A stretch of DNA of 7,585 nucleotides from Candidatus Peregrinibacteria bacterium. Its GTDB lineage: Bacteria; Patescibacteriota; Gracilibacteria; UM-FILTER-43-11. Under the pieces are notes generated by a model. It was not told the origin of the DNA and did no database searches. It worked only from the letters and a program-made list of their open reading frames with translations. Made by a program: the position numbers and the translations under genes. Below are positions 1-6,899 of this stretch, piece after piece; within the stretch, counting starts at the first letter, position 1; each line of letters starts with the position of its first letter. Location of the stretch: positions 1-7,585 of the forward strand of contig DAOWGG010000026.1 in the NCBI GenBank assembly GCA_030637565.1. The letters are read 5' to 3'.

Positions 1-2944
1 AATAAGAACCCTGATGGACAATGAAACTCTTGCGCTTCACTACCACTTCTCCGTCTTGATTCTGAACCTCAGCGGTCAATGTATAAATATAACTTTGTGG
101 ATCTTTTTCCTCCTCCGATTCCTGATCTTGGTCGGTTGGAATGTCGAGATGCAATCGCCCTTCGCTATCCAATTGATCATCTCCAGAAAGAATCACTTCC
201 TGCCTAGAAGAGCAATAGCCCCAATAACAATCAAAGCCAGTCCAAGCAGAAAAAGAGTAATAATCTTTTCCTTTATAAGCATCAAAATAATAAGGCTCAC
301 GCATCACCTTCCAATGGACTTCTCCATTATTAATCGCTCCTCCAAAATAATAATTTGCCTGAACGTCGGCAGAGATATCTTCACCTAAACGATAATCTAA
401 ATCAGAGCCAAGAACTTCAACTTTAAATTTCGGCTTTTTGTATTCTTCAACATAAAAATGATGATAAAAACGCTCTGCATAGTCTTCGGTAATCTGCTGA
501 ACATAAAGGCTATACCGTCCCAAAGAAACCTTATCACTCAAAGCAAAAGTTCCATTGAATGAGCCATCCGGAAGCAAGGGAACATCTTTGGTGGCTACTT
601 CATTGTATTCAGAATCTTGGAGGGTAAGGCGTACTTTTCGTTCCTTACTCAGCTTCAAATCCGCATCACGGTCAACACGGTAAAAACCTTTATAAAAAAG
701 TTTATCACCTGGCTTGTAAAGCGGCCGATCCGTATATAAGTAAGCACGCGGTTCGTCATAATCCACCCACTCTCCACGCAGCCCAAACCGCCACGATTCA
801 ATTCCATTCGCCCAATTAGCACCCACCAAAGACCAACGGTTTTCACCACCTATTTTTTTAGTTCCAACCACATACACAGGGTCTTCAAAATGCTTTGTGA
901 TTTTATAAAGACCATTCCCATCGGTCACCCCACGCTGAAGCTCTTCCCCACCATTCGAACGAATGCTGAGTTCCATTCGTGAAACAGGCTCACCTGTTTT
1001 TAAATCCGTTGCCCATACCAGCAAATCCTGATCAGACTTTTTAAGCGTCAAATGAGTTTTGCTAATAAAGAAGGTTTGATAAAAGCGTCGTGGCTTTTTG
1101 TTGTAATCTGGGTAGTCATCTGAATTGAATTCAAAAAAGTAAATCCCCGGTTCAAACTCGGTATCAAAAAGCTGAGGTAAATTAAGATCTCGAAGATGAG
1201 TTTTATTAAGCGTTGTATTAAGCTCAATGGTTTTGCGCATTGGATTCGGACAACGATAGGTATACCAATTGTAATGCTTACTAACACTAAAAAATTCTTT
1301 TTCACTAATACGACACAAACTCATTTTAAGTTCGTTAACATTCACTGTTTTAATTGGATAAACTGGATCCAATCCTTCAGTAAACATTCCAAAAGACCCT
1401 GAAGAAAGAAGTCTCATATAAGGCTTAAGAGGAGTGGTTTTAAAAGAAATATAAACCCCACCTTCACCTTCATTTCCAACCGCATCTTCAAACGGCCCTC
1501 GGAATCGGAAGTTATAATAGGTACTGGGTTCAAGGTTATAATGAATACGCGCCACACGCCCCTGTTTCATCATCGAAATTCGAGGCTCTGCCTCAATGGC
1601 AGGCTCCATCGTAATATGCTCTGCAACCATTTCGGAGGTAACAGGCGATGCAAATGTAATTTCAACAAAACGGTCTTCGTAATTTTTTTCACCCGTTTTG
1701 GGCAAAGAGCTAACAATGCCAGGCTTTGAAATGGTTTTAAATTTGAGTTCAAAATCCTCTTCCATAAAACGGTCTCCGTATCCTCCTTCTAGCTGATGAG
1801 CCCCTCCAGGAAGACTCGCTTTAACCACCAATCGGTATTCTTGATCATATTGATAAGGAAACTCTGGCTTAAACACTAAATAACTTCGATCCACTTTTCC
1901 TTCAGGGTTCTTGCCATAAACCACCTCTGTATTAAAAAATCCATCTTCACGGGCATTCTGATCCGCATCTTTATCATTCGATGGATATAAAAGAACGTTA
2001 TCTCCCGGTCGAACAAAATCAAGATCCATTACTTGGTTAAATCGAAGGGTGATCGCCTGATCAACCAAAACCACATCATCGCTTTGGAAAGGAGTTGTTT
2101 GTTGAACTTTAGGAGACTCTGTTGCCAAACGCCACACACGCTCTTCGTCCGTCACGCCACCATCAAGAGCTGGAATACCACTCGGAAGCTTAAGAGTATA
2201 AGTGGTTCCCATTGTCCATTTTTCAGGAGTGAATTGAAAAGCAGTTGTGCCGATCCAACGATAACTTCCTTTCACAGGCGGATCGATTTGAAGTTCTGGA
2301 AATTCTTCATTAAAACCAATGTTATCGATTGTGGTCAGCGCCCGAATTGGACGATCAAACATGACTGTCACCGCCTGATCAGATGGAATAATCAGAATAT
2401 CGGAAGTAGGAGCACCCACTCCTTCTACAAAACCAGATTCATCATCAATAGCCTCATCAACATCCACTTCCTCGGGTTGATAAGGATCAAGATAGGGAGA
2501 AATAAATTTAATACGTGGCGGCCCCGATACCAAAAAACGAAGTCGATAATCCACACCAATCGATTTTCCATAAAGACTCTTAGCATTAGAAGCAATCGAA
2601 ATCACATAGTCATCATCAATCTCAAGTGGCTCATCGGGAGTGTACTCAAGTGTCTTGCTATCAACCCAATTAAACTGACCCGCAAGAGGAGGCTGAATTG
2701 AAAAATGATCTTCGACACTCGATTGACTCATCGGATGATTGAAATGCAGAGTCAAAGGAGCGTTAAAAGAAACCTTTCGTACCTCATCCGGAAAATAACC
2801 ATCTTCAATAGCAGGAAGAGATATAGAAGAATAACCAAAAAGAAGTATCGCTAAAGAAACAACTCCAAGGCCACCAAAACGGACTCTATTAGAGTGCGTG
2901 ATCTTTATAAATTTCTTAAAAAGTTTTTTAAATCGATGCTTCAT
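1..2944 (-). CDS. Bacterial alpha-2-macroglobulin, N-terminal part (runs off left edge)
   Basis: The frame is open for 981 codons from ATG at 2944 to the window edge with no stop. Residues 1-22 are Lys/Arg-rich and residues 23-43 are a hydrophobic anchor without a lipobox Cys, so it is probably membrane-anchored with the body outside. Four Ig-like Big_5-type repeats follow, each with an F-x-x-P/V-[MIV] strand: FNHPM at 68, FDRPI at 196, FNQVM at 302, FASPV at 431. An MG1-like domain starts near 520. The next domain carries TGEPV (650) and TDGNG (674). The family hallmark YTDRPLYKPGD (DRP at 739-741) and VEEYKKPKF (about 832-840) open the next macroglobulin domains. Bacterial A2Ms trap or block proteases at the cell surface. 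The CxEQ thioester region, if present, is beyond the window. There is no clear Shine-Dalgarno. Family assignment is confident; thioester status is unknown. Confidence 0.9.
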   Translation of the reverse strand, partial: MKHRFKKLFKKFIKITHSNRVRFGGLGVVSLAILLFGYSSISLPAIEDGYFPDEVRKVSFNAPLTLHFNHPMSQSSVEDHFSIQPPLAGQFNWVDSKTLEYTPDEPLEIDDDYVISIASNAKSLYGKSIGVDYRLRFLVSGPPRIKFISPYLDPYQPEEVDVDEAIDDESGFVEGVGAPTSDILIIPSDQAVTVMFDRPIRALTTIDNIGFNEEFPELQIDPPVKGSYRWIGTTAFQFTPEKWTMGTTYTLKLPSGIPALDGGVTDEERVWRLATESPKVQQTTPFQSDDVVLVDQAITLRFNQVMDLDFVRPGDNVLLYPSNDKDADQNAREDGFFNTEVVYGKNPEGKVDRSYLVFKPEFPYQYDQEYRLVVKASLPGGAHQLEGGYGDRFMEEDFELKFKTISKPGIVSSLPKTGEKNYEDRFVEITFASPVTSEMVAEHITMEPAIEAEPRISMMKQGRVARIHYNLEPSTYYNFRFRGPFEDAVGNEGEGGVYISFKTTPLKPYMRLLSSGSFGMFTEGLDPVYPIKTVNVNELKMSLCRISEKEFFSVSKHYNWYTYRCPNPMRKTIELNTTLNKTHLRDLNLPQLFDTEFEPGIYFFEFNSDDYPDYNKKPRRFYQTFFISKTHLTLKKSDQDLLVWATDLKTGEPVSRMELSIRSNGGEELQRGVTDGNGLYKITKHFEDPVYVVGTKKIGGENRWSLVGANWANGIESWRFGLRGEWVDYDEPRAYLYTDRPLYKPGDKLFYKGFYRVDRDADLKLSKERKVRLTLQDSEYNEVATKDVPLLPDGSFNGTFALSDKVSLGRYSLYVQQITEDYAERFYHHFYVEEYKKPKFKVEVLGSDLDYRLGEDISADVQANYYFGGAINNGEVHWKVMREPYYFDAYKGKDYYSFSAWTGFDCYWGYCSSRQEVILSGDDQLDSEGRLHLDIPTDQDQESEEEKDPQSYIYTLTAEVQNQDGEVVVKRKSFIVHQGSY

Positions 2945-3026
2945 AGGATTGAATTTTTAGAGCTTGATTATTTTAACATAACCCAAGGGGAAACGTCATT
3001 GAAAATAAGATTGAAATTAAAAATAA

Positions 3027-3055
3027 TTGACAAAAATAGAGATAAATAAGATAAT
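3027..3055 (+). promoter_or_regulatory. Sigma-70-type promoter for the surface protein gene
   Basis: A perfect -35 TTGACA (3027-3032) is followed by a 17-base spacer and GATAAT (3050-3055), five of six matches to the -10 consensus. Transcription should start near 3062, leaving a leader of about 24 bases before the ATG at 3086. No strong ribosome binding site is visible in that leader. The -35 sits within TTGACAA, whose complement TTGTCAA could act as a weaker -35 in the opposite direction toward the alpha-2-macroglobulin gene. Confidence 0.7.
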
Positions 3056-3085
3056 CATCGCCAATATTTCATTAAATAACCGAGT

Positions 3086-3868
3086 ATGAAATCGATTAAA
3101 AATATTTTCCTATTTTTATGTGTTTTAGCCATTCTTCCTTTCGGATTATCCCACGCACAAAGTAATACAGGGGAAATGCAGATCAATATTTATGATCAAG
3201 ATGGACAACCTTTTTCTGGAACCTGGTATTTACATCAAGGTCCAAATGACGATGGTCTAACCATAAGAAATGGAAGCCTCGGTGAAACTTTTCAGTTGAA
3301 TGAAGGATATTACACATTGGTTGCCCACGGAAAAACTTATCAATACCCTTATGTTGTGATTCACTCCGACAATCCGCAAGAAGTAATTACCGGACAAACT
3401 GCGGTATTCAATGTTCAATATTTTCAAACCGAAGAACAAATGCTGAACGCAACAGGTGAAACTCCAGCAATAACAACAACCAGCCCATCAACCAATACAA
3501 TCGATGAAGATTTGTTTGATGAATTTGGATGCAATCGAACGGAAGGATATGTTTGGTGTGAACGTGAACAAAAATGTGCCAAACCTTGGTACCTAGCTTG
3601 TAAAGTAGAAACACCTGCTGAAGAAGTAGCAGAAGAGGTAGTTAGCGAACCAGTAGCAACAACATCACTTCGAAGCAGCTACGTATCTCCTCAGTCTTTC
3701 GCTGATGTGCCAACCTTTAACATGGCGCCAACAACTTCAACTTCCACCGTTACTTCAGCGGCAACTCCAGAAACATTCGAATTGGTTACAACAGGTCCAT
3801 CCGCTGCTTTAGCTGCAATGATCGGATCAATGATGCTCAGTGGACTTGCCATTCGAAGAAAGAAGTAA
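3086..3868 (+). CDS. Secreted, C-terminally anchored surface protein with a four-Cys motif
   Basis: This is a 260-residue protein of unknown function. Residues 1-24 form a Sec signal peptide (basic start, hydrophobic core, likely cut at SHA|QS). Residues 28-112 look like a small beta domain: GQPFSGTWYLH, then an alternating stretch ending YYTLVAHGKTYQYPYVVI, resembling carboxypeptidase-regulatory or Cna-B-like folds by eye only. A Thr/Ser linker leads to a compact motif with Cys149, Cys158, Cys164 and Cys172 (GYVWCEREQKCAKPW core), followed by an acidic then Thr/Ser-rich stalk. The C-terminus is LVTTGP (233-238), a hydrophobic segment (239-256) and RRKK, like a sortase-type or related sorting signal. 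It is a monocistronic unit with its own promoter and terminator. The start is fixed by the signal peptide. It is divergent from the alpha-2-macroglobulin gene, and both products should be outside the membrane. Confidence 0.85.
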   Translation: MKSIKNIFLFLCVLAILPFGLSHAQSNTGEMQINIYDQDGQPFSGTWYLHQGPNDDGLTIRNGSLGETFQLNEGYYTLVAHGKTYQYPYVVIHSDNPQEVITGQTAVFNVQYFQTEEQMLNATGETPAITTTSPSTNTIDEDLFDEFGCNRTEGYVWCEREQKCAKPWYLACKVETPAEEVAEEVVSEPVATTSLRSSYVSPQSFADVPTFNMAPTTSTSTVTSAATPETFELVTTGPSAALAAMIGSMMLSGLAIRRKK

Positions 3869-3892
3869 GAAAAGATAAATCTAAAAATCTGA

Positions 3893-3928
3893 AAAAACTC
3901 CATCCTGAAATCTCGGGATGGAGTTTTT
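3893..3928 (+). terminator. Intrinsic terminator of the surface protein gene
   Basis: A perfect 13-bp stem pairs 3893-3905 with 3916-3928 around a 10-base loop. The core is CTCCATCC/GGATGGAG, flanked by A5 and T5 runs. It starts 25 bases after the stop codon. The A and T runs on both sides mean it could also stop transcription from the opposite strand. Confidence 0.88.
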
Positions 3929-3962
3929 AAATTTTTAAAGAAGAAATGAAGCACTGCGGGGT

Positions 3963-4033
3963 TTGGGGCAGGGCGAACGTGGAAAATGATGATTAATAGT
4001 ACAACGATAATTGCACGTTTCGCAGAGCCCCAA
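3963..4033. repeat. Imperfect inverted repeat with attC-like geometry
   Basis: The outer arms TTGGGGC (3963-3969) and GCCCCAA (4027-4033) pair perfectly over 7 bp. A symmetric 3-base unpaired spacer (agg/aga) follows, then inner arms GCGAACGTG (3973-3981) and CACGTTTCGC (4014-4023), which pair over 9 bp with one extra base on the right arm. The loop is 32 bases. Outer box, unpaired spacer and inner box with one extrahelical base is the layout of a folded integron attC site, but the outer boxes do not match the attC R-box consensus. No T-run follows, so it is not a standard terminator. Confidence 0.55.
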
Positions 4034-4043
4034 TGGTTTTTTG

Positions 4044-4071
4044 CTTCGTTTTTTGACAACAAAAAATGAAG
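4044..4071. repeat. Short A/T-rich hairpin
   Basis: CTTCGTTTTTTG (4044-4055) pairs with CAAAAAATGAAG (4060-4071) around the loop ACAA: 12 bp with a single G/T mismatch, which would be a wobble pair in RNA. No terminator-like T-run follows on either strand. The right arm resembles the CAAAAATGAAG found at 6111-6121 beside the element near 6031. Confidence 0.5.
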
Positions 4072-4188
4072 AAGAGTGAATTAAACTTCATCGCTGTACT
4101 TCAAAGCAATATTACAGAAAAATAATCAGTCGCGGCTTGCCGCTTATTAAAATTAGACCTAATTTTATTTTGTGTAATTTAAATAAAT

Positions 4189-4216
4189 TTGACTTTTGAC
4201 GAAAAATAAGTAAAAT
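4189..4216 (+). promoter_or_regulatory. Probable guaB promoter
   Basis: TTGACT (4189-4194), a 16-base spacer and TAAAAT (4211-4216) make a plausible sigma-70 promoter. A second, overlapping TTGACG lies at 4196-4201 but is too close to this -10. Transcription would start near 4223, giving a leader of about 63 bases. The leader contains a small GC-rich patch (4249-4262) and no clear Shine-Dalgarno before the ATG at 4286. Confidence 0.55.
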
Positions 4217-4285
4217 AGTAGAAAACATTTTCTTGAGCTGTCCCCAGGTAAGCGGGCGGCGCTATATTTTTCTAAATCAATTGTC

Positions 4286-5773
4286 ATGGCTAAAAAAGAC
4301 CTTCCCCTTCATTTAACTTTTGACGACGTTTTGCTCGTTCCTCAGTATTCGGAAACTCTTCCGAAGCAAACCAGTGTGAAAACGAACCTAACTCGAAACG
4401 TGAAGTTAAACATTCCATTGGTCAGTGCCGCGATGGATACCGTGACCGAACATGAACTAGCCATTGTGCTCGCATTATATGGAGGGATGGGAATCATTCA
4501 TAAAAACATGACCCCCGATCAACAAGCTGAAGAGGTAAATTTAGTAAAAAGATTTGAAAATGGTTTTATTACCGACCCAATGTTTGCCAAACCAACTGAT
4601 ACTATTGAAGATATCTATCAAATTCGACAAAAGTACGGATACAAAGCGGTTCCAATTACCGACAATGGAAAGGTGGGAGGAAAATTAGTCGGGCTCGTCA
4701 CTGCCAACGACTACTTCTACCACAAACACCAAAAAATGAAAGTAAAAGACCGAATGACAAAGGTGGAGAATTTATTGGTTTCTTATGAAGGACTCACACT
4801 CAGCCAGGCGAATGATGTCCTAGAAGAAAGCAAGCACGGTAAGTTGATTATTGTGAGTAATAAAAAAGAAATGAAACTTCGTGCTTTGGTAACAAGGCGA
4901 GACATTGAAAAAAACAAGCAGTATCCCGATAGCTCCAAAGATTCTAAAAAACGATTACGCGTTGGAGCCGCTGTTGGGCCTGCAGCCAACATGGAAGAAC
5001 GTGTCGAAAAATTAGTTAAAGCTGGAGTAGATGTATTAGTGGTCGATACGGCCCATGGCCATTCCAAAGGAGTGATCGACACCATTAAATATATTAAAAA
5101 GAATTATAAAAAAGTGGATGTGATTGGAGGAAATATTGCCACCAAAGAAGCGGTACGAGAATTAGCAAAGGCGGGTGCTGACGCCGTTAAGGTAGGGATT
5201 GGTCCAGGCTCTATTTGCACCACAAGAATCGTAACCGGAATCGGAGTCCCACAGCTTTCTGCTGTTATGGAGTGTGCAGAAGAAGGGAAAAAACACGGAA
5301 TTCCTGTCATCGCTGATGGGGGAATTAAATTCTCTGGAGACGTCGCCAAAGCCATTGCCTCTGGAGCCTCTTGCGCAATGATCGGAAGTTTATTTGCCGG
5401 AACTAAAGAAAGCCCTGGTGAGCTGATTTACCACGAAGGAAAAACCTTTAAAGCCTATCGTGGCATGGGCTCAATGGGAGCAATGTCCATCGGTGGAAAA
5501 GAACGCTACGGTCAAGCGGATGTAAAAGAAGATGCGAAGTTTGTCCCTGAAGGAATTGAAGGACAGATTGTCTACAAAGGCCCTGTTGCTCACGAACTAT
5601 TTCAACTCGTTGGCGGATTAAAATCTTCAATGGGATATTGCGGAAGTAAAGACATTCCAACTTTCCACAAAAAAGCACAATTCGTTCAAATTACAGGTGC
5701 AGGATTACACGAAAGTCACCCACACAATATTTTAATTACTAAGGATGCTCCGAATTATAAGAGTATGAAATAG
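4286..5773 (+). CDS. guaB: Inosine-5'-monophosphate dehydrogenase (IMPDH)
   Basis: This complete 495-residue enzyme oxidises IMP to XMP with NAD+, the committed step of guanine nucleotide synthesis in the cytosol. The TIM-barrel start shows TFDDVLLVPQYS (11-22) and SAAMDTVTE (47-55). A CBS-domain pair is inserted at about 95-210 (two nucleotide-binding-type repeats, e.g. YKAVPITDNGK and GKLIIVSNK). The barrel resumes with DTAHGHS (254-260), the K+/catalytic loop GIGPGSICTTR with nucleophile Cys311, and the phosphate-binding DGG (344-346). GMGSMGAM (393-400), the mobile flap RYGQ (407-410) and VPEGIEGQI (420-428) follow. All expected catalytic residues are present and the length is normal for the family. 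The start is chosen because the N-terminus aligns with family members; no Shine-Dalgarno supports it. No clear terminator follows the TAG, and a decayed HIT gene begins 9 bases later. Confidence 0.98.
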   Translation: MAKKDLPLHLTFDDVLLVPQYSETLPKQTSVKTNLTRNVKLNIPLVSAAMDTVTEHELAIVLALYGGMGIIHKNMTPDQQAEEVNLVKRFENGFITDPMFAKPTDTIEDIYQIRQKYGYKAVPITDNGKVGGKLVGLVTANDYFYHKHQKMKVKDRMTKVENLLVSYEGLTLSQANDVLEESKHGKLIIVSNKKEMKLRALVTRRDIEKNKQYPDSSKDSKKRLRVGAAVGPAANMEERVEKLVKAGVDVLVVDTAHGHSKGVIDTIKYIKKNYKKVDVIGGNIATKEAVRELAKAGADAVKVGIGPGSICTTRIVTGIGVPQLSAVMECAEEGKKHGIPVIADGGIKFSGDVAKAIASGASCAMIGSLFAGTKESPGELIYHEGKTFKAYRGMGSMGAMSIGGKERYGQADVKEDAKFVPEGIEGQIVYKGPVAHELFQLVGGLKSSMGYCGSKDIPTFHKKAQFVQITGAGLHESHPHNILITKDAPNYKSMK

Positions 5774-5782
5774 AGATCTAAA

Positions 5783-6010
5783 ATGGACTCTTTATTTTCC
5801 GAATAGTATGAGTTGTAACCTGCGTATAAATTTGAGTGGGCTGACGGCGAAGTCGCAATGCAAGAAGTATTTCATTTTCACATGCATGTCTTCCCAAGAT
5901 TTAAAGGTGATGGTTTTGGATTAAAATATGACAAAGAAAAGAATTTTCTATCTATGGAACGGGATGAATTAGATGAAGTGGCTAGTGAGTTAAGAAAACA
6001 CATCAATTAA
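5783..6010 (+). pseudogene. Internally deleted HIT-family (histidine triad) gene remnant
   Basis: A single reading frame carries recognisable start and end pieces of a HIT nucleotide hydrolase/transferase. It opens MDSLFSE (5783), meets a TAG and, three codons later, a TAA, then reads PAYKFEWADGEVA, matching the usual HIT N-terminus (M-x-x-[IL]-F-x-[KE]...P-[AS]-Y-K). It jumps directly to QEVFHFHMHVFPRF (the H-x-H-x-H triad) and GDGFGLKYDKEKNF, ending ELRKHIN at TAA 6008. Intact HIT proteins are about 110-140 residues, so the central helix/sheet region of about 60 residues is gone. The only open part is 50 codons from ATG 5858, starting just before the triad, which is too little for the fold. 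It lies 9 bases after guaB and may once have been in an operon with it. Confidence 0.8.
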
Positions 6011-6030
6011 GACGTGCTTAAGGTTTACAT

Positions 6031-6109
6031 CGTACAACACTGTTTGGGCGGTTCGCGTTTTTTGCCTAATTCGATGCGCTTCGCTAAAATTAAGGTGTGC
6101 AAAAAACAG
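6031..6109. repeat. CGTACAAC element, left copy (incomplete)
   Basis: From 6031 the sequence matches the element at 7124 at 27 of 36 positions without gaps, starting with an identical CGTACAAC and ending with an identical TTTGCC. As in the right copy, the TTTGC segment is one arm of an inverted repeat: GTTTTTTGC (6057-6065) pairs with GCAAAAAAC (6099-6107), with inner TAATT/AATTA arms (6067-6071, 6088-6092). The outer right arm seen in the copy at 7237-7253 is not found here; a terminator hairpin follows instead. Confidence 0.55.
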
Positions 6110-6117
6110 GCAAAAAT

Positions 6118-6149
6118 GAAGCCCGATTCGCAAAAGCGAATCGGGCTTC
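6118..6149 (-). terminator. Intrinsic terminator of the GC-rich secreted protein gene
   Basis: A perfect 14-bp stem, GAAGCCCGATTCGC (6118-6131) with GCGAATCGGGCTTC (6136-6149), closes an AAAA loop (TTTT when read on the minus strand). On the minus strand it is followed by ATTTTTGCC, a short U-run; on the plus strand no T-run follows. It therefore serves the minus-strand gene whose stop codon is about 70 bases upstream. Confidence 0.75.
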
Positions 6150-6221
6150 GAAGTCAAGTGTCCAAGAGCCAAGGAACCAAAAATCCAAAAAGGATTAAAA
6201 TTCCAAAAGCCCAAAGACCAA

Positions 6222-6866
6222 CTACTCGCAAGAAGCGGCAAGACGATTGTCGGAGCTCCACCTGTAGTCGGGACCAACCCAGTACAGGCTCAGACCGCGC
6301 TGACCGTCGCGCCCGCCTAGAATTGGGACATTGACGCTGCCGCCCGGGCGCTGCCACGCGAAACCGAGTCCTACGATCCAGAACTTCCGCTGAAGCTCCG
6401 GATATTTATCCCCGAGAGGCAGGAGAAGCGTCCAGTCCACGGGACGACATTTCCGCTTGCCCATCTCCGTTATCGCCTCCCTGGTGGTGATGTAGCCGTC
6501 TTCCTCTCCAAGATTCTGCGGGCTGAAAAGAAGAACTTTCACCCGCTCGCCTTCCACACATCCTTTTGGCACGGGAAAGCTTTTCGGGGTAATGTGCTTG
6601 TTCACCCAGTTGTACTTCCCTGCCTCGACGGCCTCGGACAGATTGCATCTGACCTCCACCGTGAAGGTGTCGGTCACCGCCGTGGCGGCCACGGCCACCA
6701 TCCGCAGGACCTTGAGGCAGGCCTCAGCGGTTTTGGTGTTAGCCTTGCAGACCGCGACCAACCTGTCGAGCTCATTGAGCTGACCGACGGTCGGCTCCTC
6801 GGCGAAGGCCGGGAGGGTGAGGGTGAAAAAAAAGAACACGAGCATCGCACCGACTAACCGCTTCAT
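6222..6866 (-). CDS. Secreted six-cysteine protein of unknown function, GC-rich and probably foreign
   Basis: A 214-residue protein I do not recognise. Residues 1-22 are a Sec signal peptide (MKR, then a Phe/Leu-rich core, likely cut at AFA|EE). The mature part has Cys40, Cys50, Cys74, Cys103, Cys140 and Cys213, an even number that would suit disulfides outside the cytoplasm. A helical segment covers roughly 27-62 (NELDRLVAVC, ACLKVLRMVAVA). The C-terminal third is Gly/Trp-rich (GLGFAWQRPGG, LYWVGPDYRW). No catalytic motif is seen. ATG 6866 is chosen over ATG 6914 because it places AAAGGGG 7 bases upstream and starts the signal peptide cleanly; 6914 would add 16 polar residues from the inverted repeat. 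Base composition and GC-ending codons differ sharply from all neighbours. It is a self-contained unit with promoter, leader and terminator. Confidence 0.8.
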   Translation of the reverse strand: MKRLVGAMLVFFFFTLTLPAFAEEPTVGQLNELDRLVAVCKANTKTAEACLKVLRMVAVAATAVTDTFTVEVRCNLSEAVEAGKYNWVNKHITPKSFPVPKGCVEGERVKVLLFSPQNLGEEDGYITTREAITEMGKRKCRPVDWTLLLPLGDKYPELQRKFWIVGLGFAWQRPGGSVNVPILGGRDGQRGLSLYWVGPDYRWSSDNRLAASCE

Positions 6867-6873
6867 GACCTTA

Positions 6874-6880
6874 CCCCTTT
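6874..6880 (-). promoter_or_regulatory. Shine-Dalgarno site deciding the start at 6866
   Basis: On the minus strand AAAGGGG lies 7 bases before ATG 6866. It is the clearest ribosome binding site in the window; the surface protein and guaB genes have none comparable. A six-codon frame (ATG 6883, MKGVRS) overlaps the gene start through ATGA, which may be chance. Confidence 0.65.
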
Positions 6881-6899
6881 CATGGGTTTGGGTTATTTG

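Larger units (their letters stand above)
3869..4285. other. Structured intergenic region between surface protein gene and guaB
   Basis: This stretch of about 417 bases has no convincing gene. It holds the terminator at 3893-3928, a large imperfect hairpin (3963-4033), a short A/T hairpin (4044-4071) and the guaB promoter (4189-4216). GTACAAC at 3999-4005 and TTCGC at 4019-4023 match, with the same 13-base spacing, the start of the related elements near 6031 and 7124. A minus-strand open frame of 123 codons crossing this region overlaps the 3' end of the real plus-strand gene and shows no protein-like features. Confidence 0.6.

Noticed and set aside
14..388. Plus-strand 124-codon open frame
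   Set aside because: Antisense to the MG3/MG4 part of the alpha-2-macroglobulin gene, with no ribosome site or recognisable domain.
2033..2701. Plus-strand 222-codon open frame
   Set aside because: It lies entirely antisense to the alpha-2-macroglobulin gene, whose translation is continuous and rich in family motifs. The plus-strand product is Arg/His/Ile/Asn-rich with no domain-like pattern.
3691..4062. Minus-strand 123-codon open frame
   Set aside because: It overlaps the 3' end of the surface protein gene and runs through its strong terminator and the hairpin region; the product looks like random translation.
4223..4285. Riboswitch or attenuator in the guaB leader
   Set aside because: The leader is only about 63 bases with a 4-bp AGCG/CGCT stem and no recognisable purine or PRPP aptamer.
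5858..6010. A functional 50-residue mini-HIT protein
   Set aside because: It keeps the HFHMH triad but lacks the N-terminal half needed for the HIT fold, and in-frame relics of the N-terminus lie just upstream, so decay is simpler.
5990..6334. Opposing open frames of about 100 codons over the terminator and CCAAA tract
   Set aside because: They cross the 14-bp terminator stem and overlap the real 3' end of the GC-rich gene; the products are low-complexity and unlike proteins.
6592..6857. Plus-strand open frames within the GC-rich gene
   Set aside because: GC-rich coding DNA commonly leaves the opposite strand open. The minus-strand frame has the signal peptide, Shine-Dalgarno, promoter and terminator.
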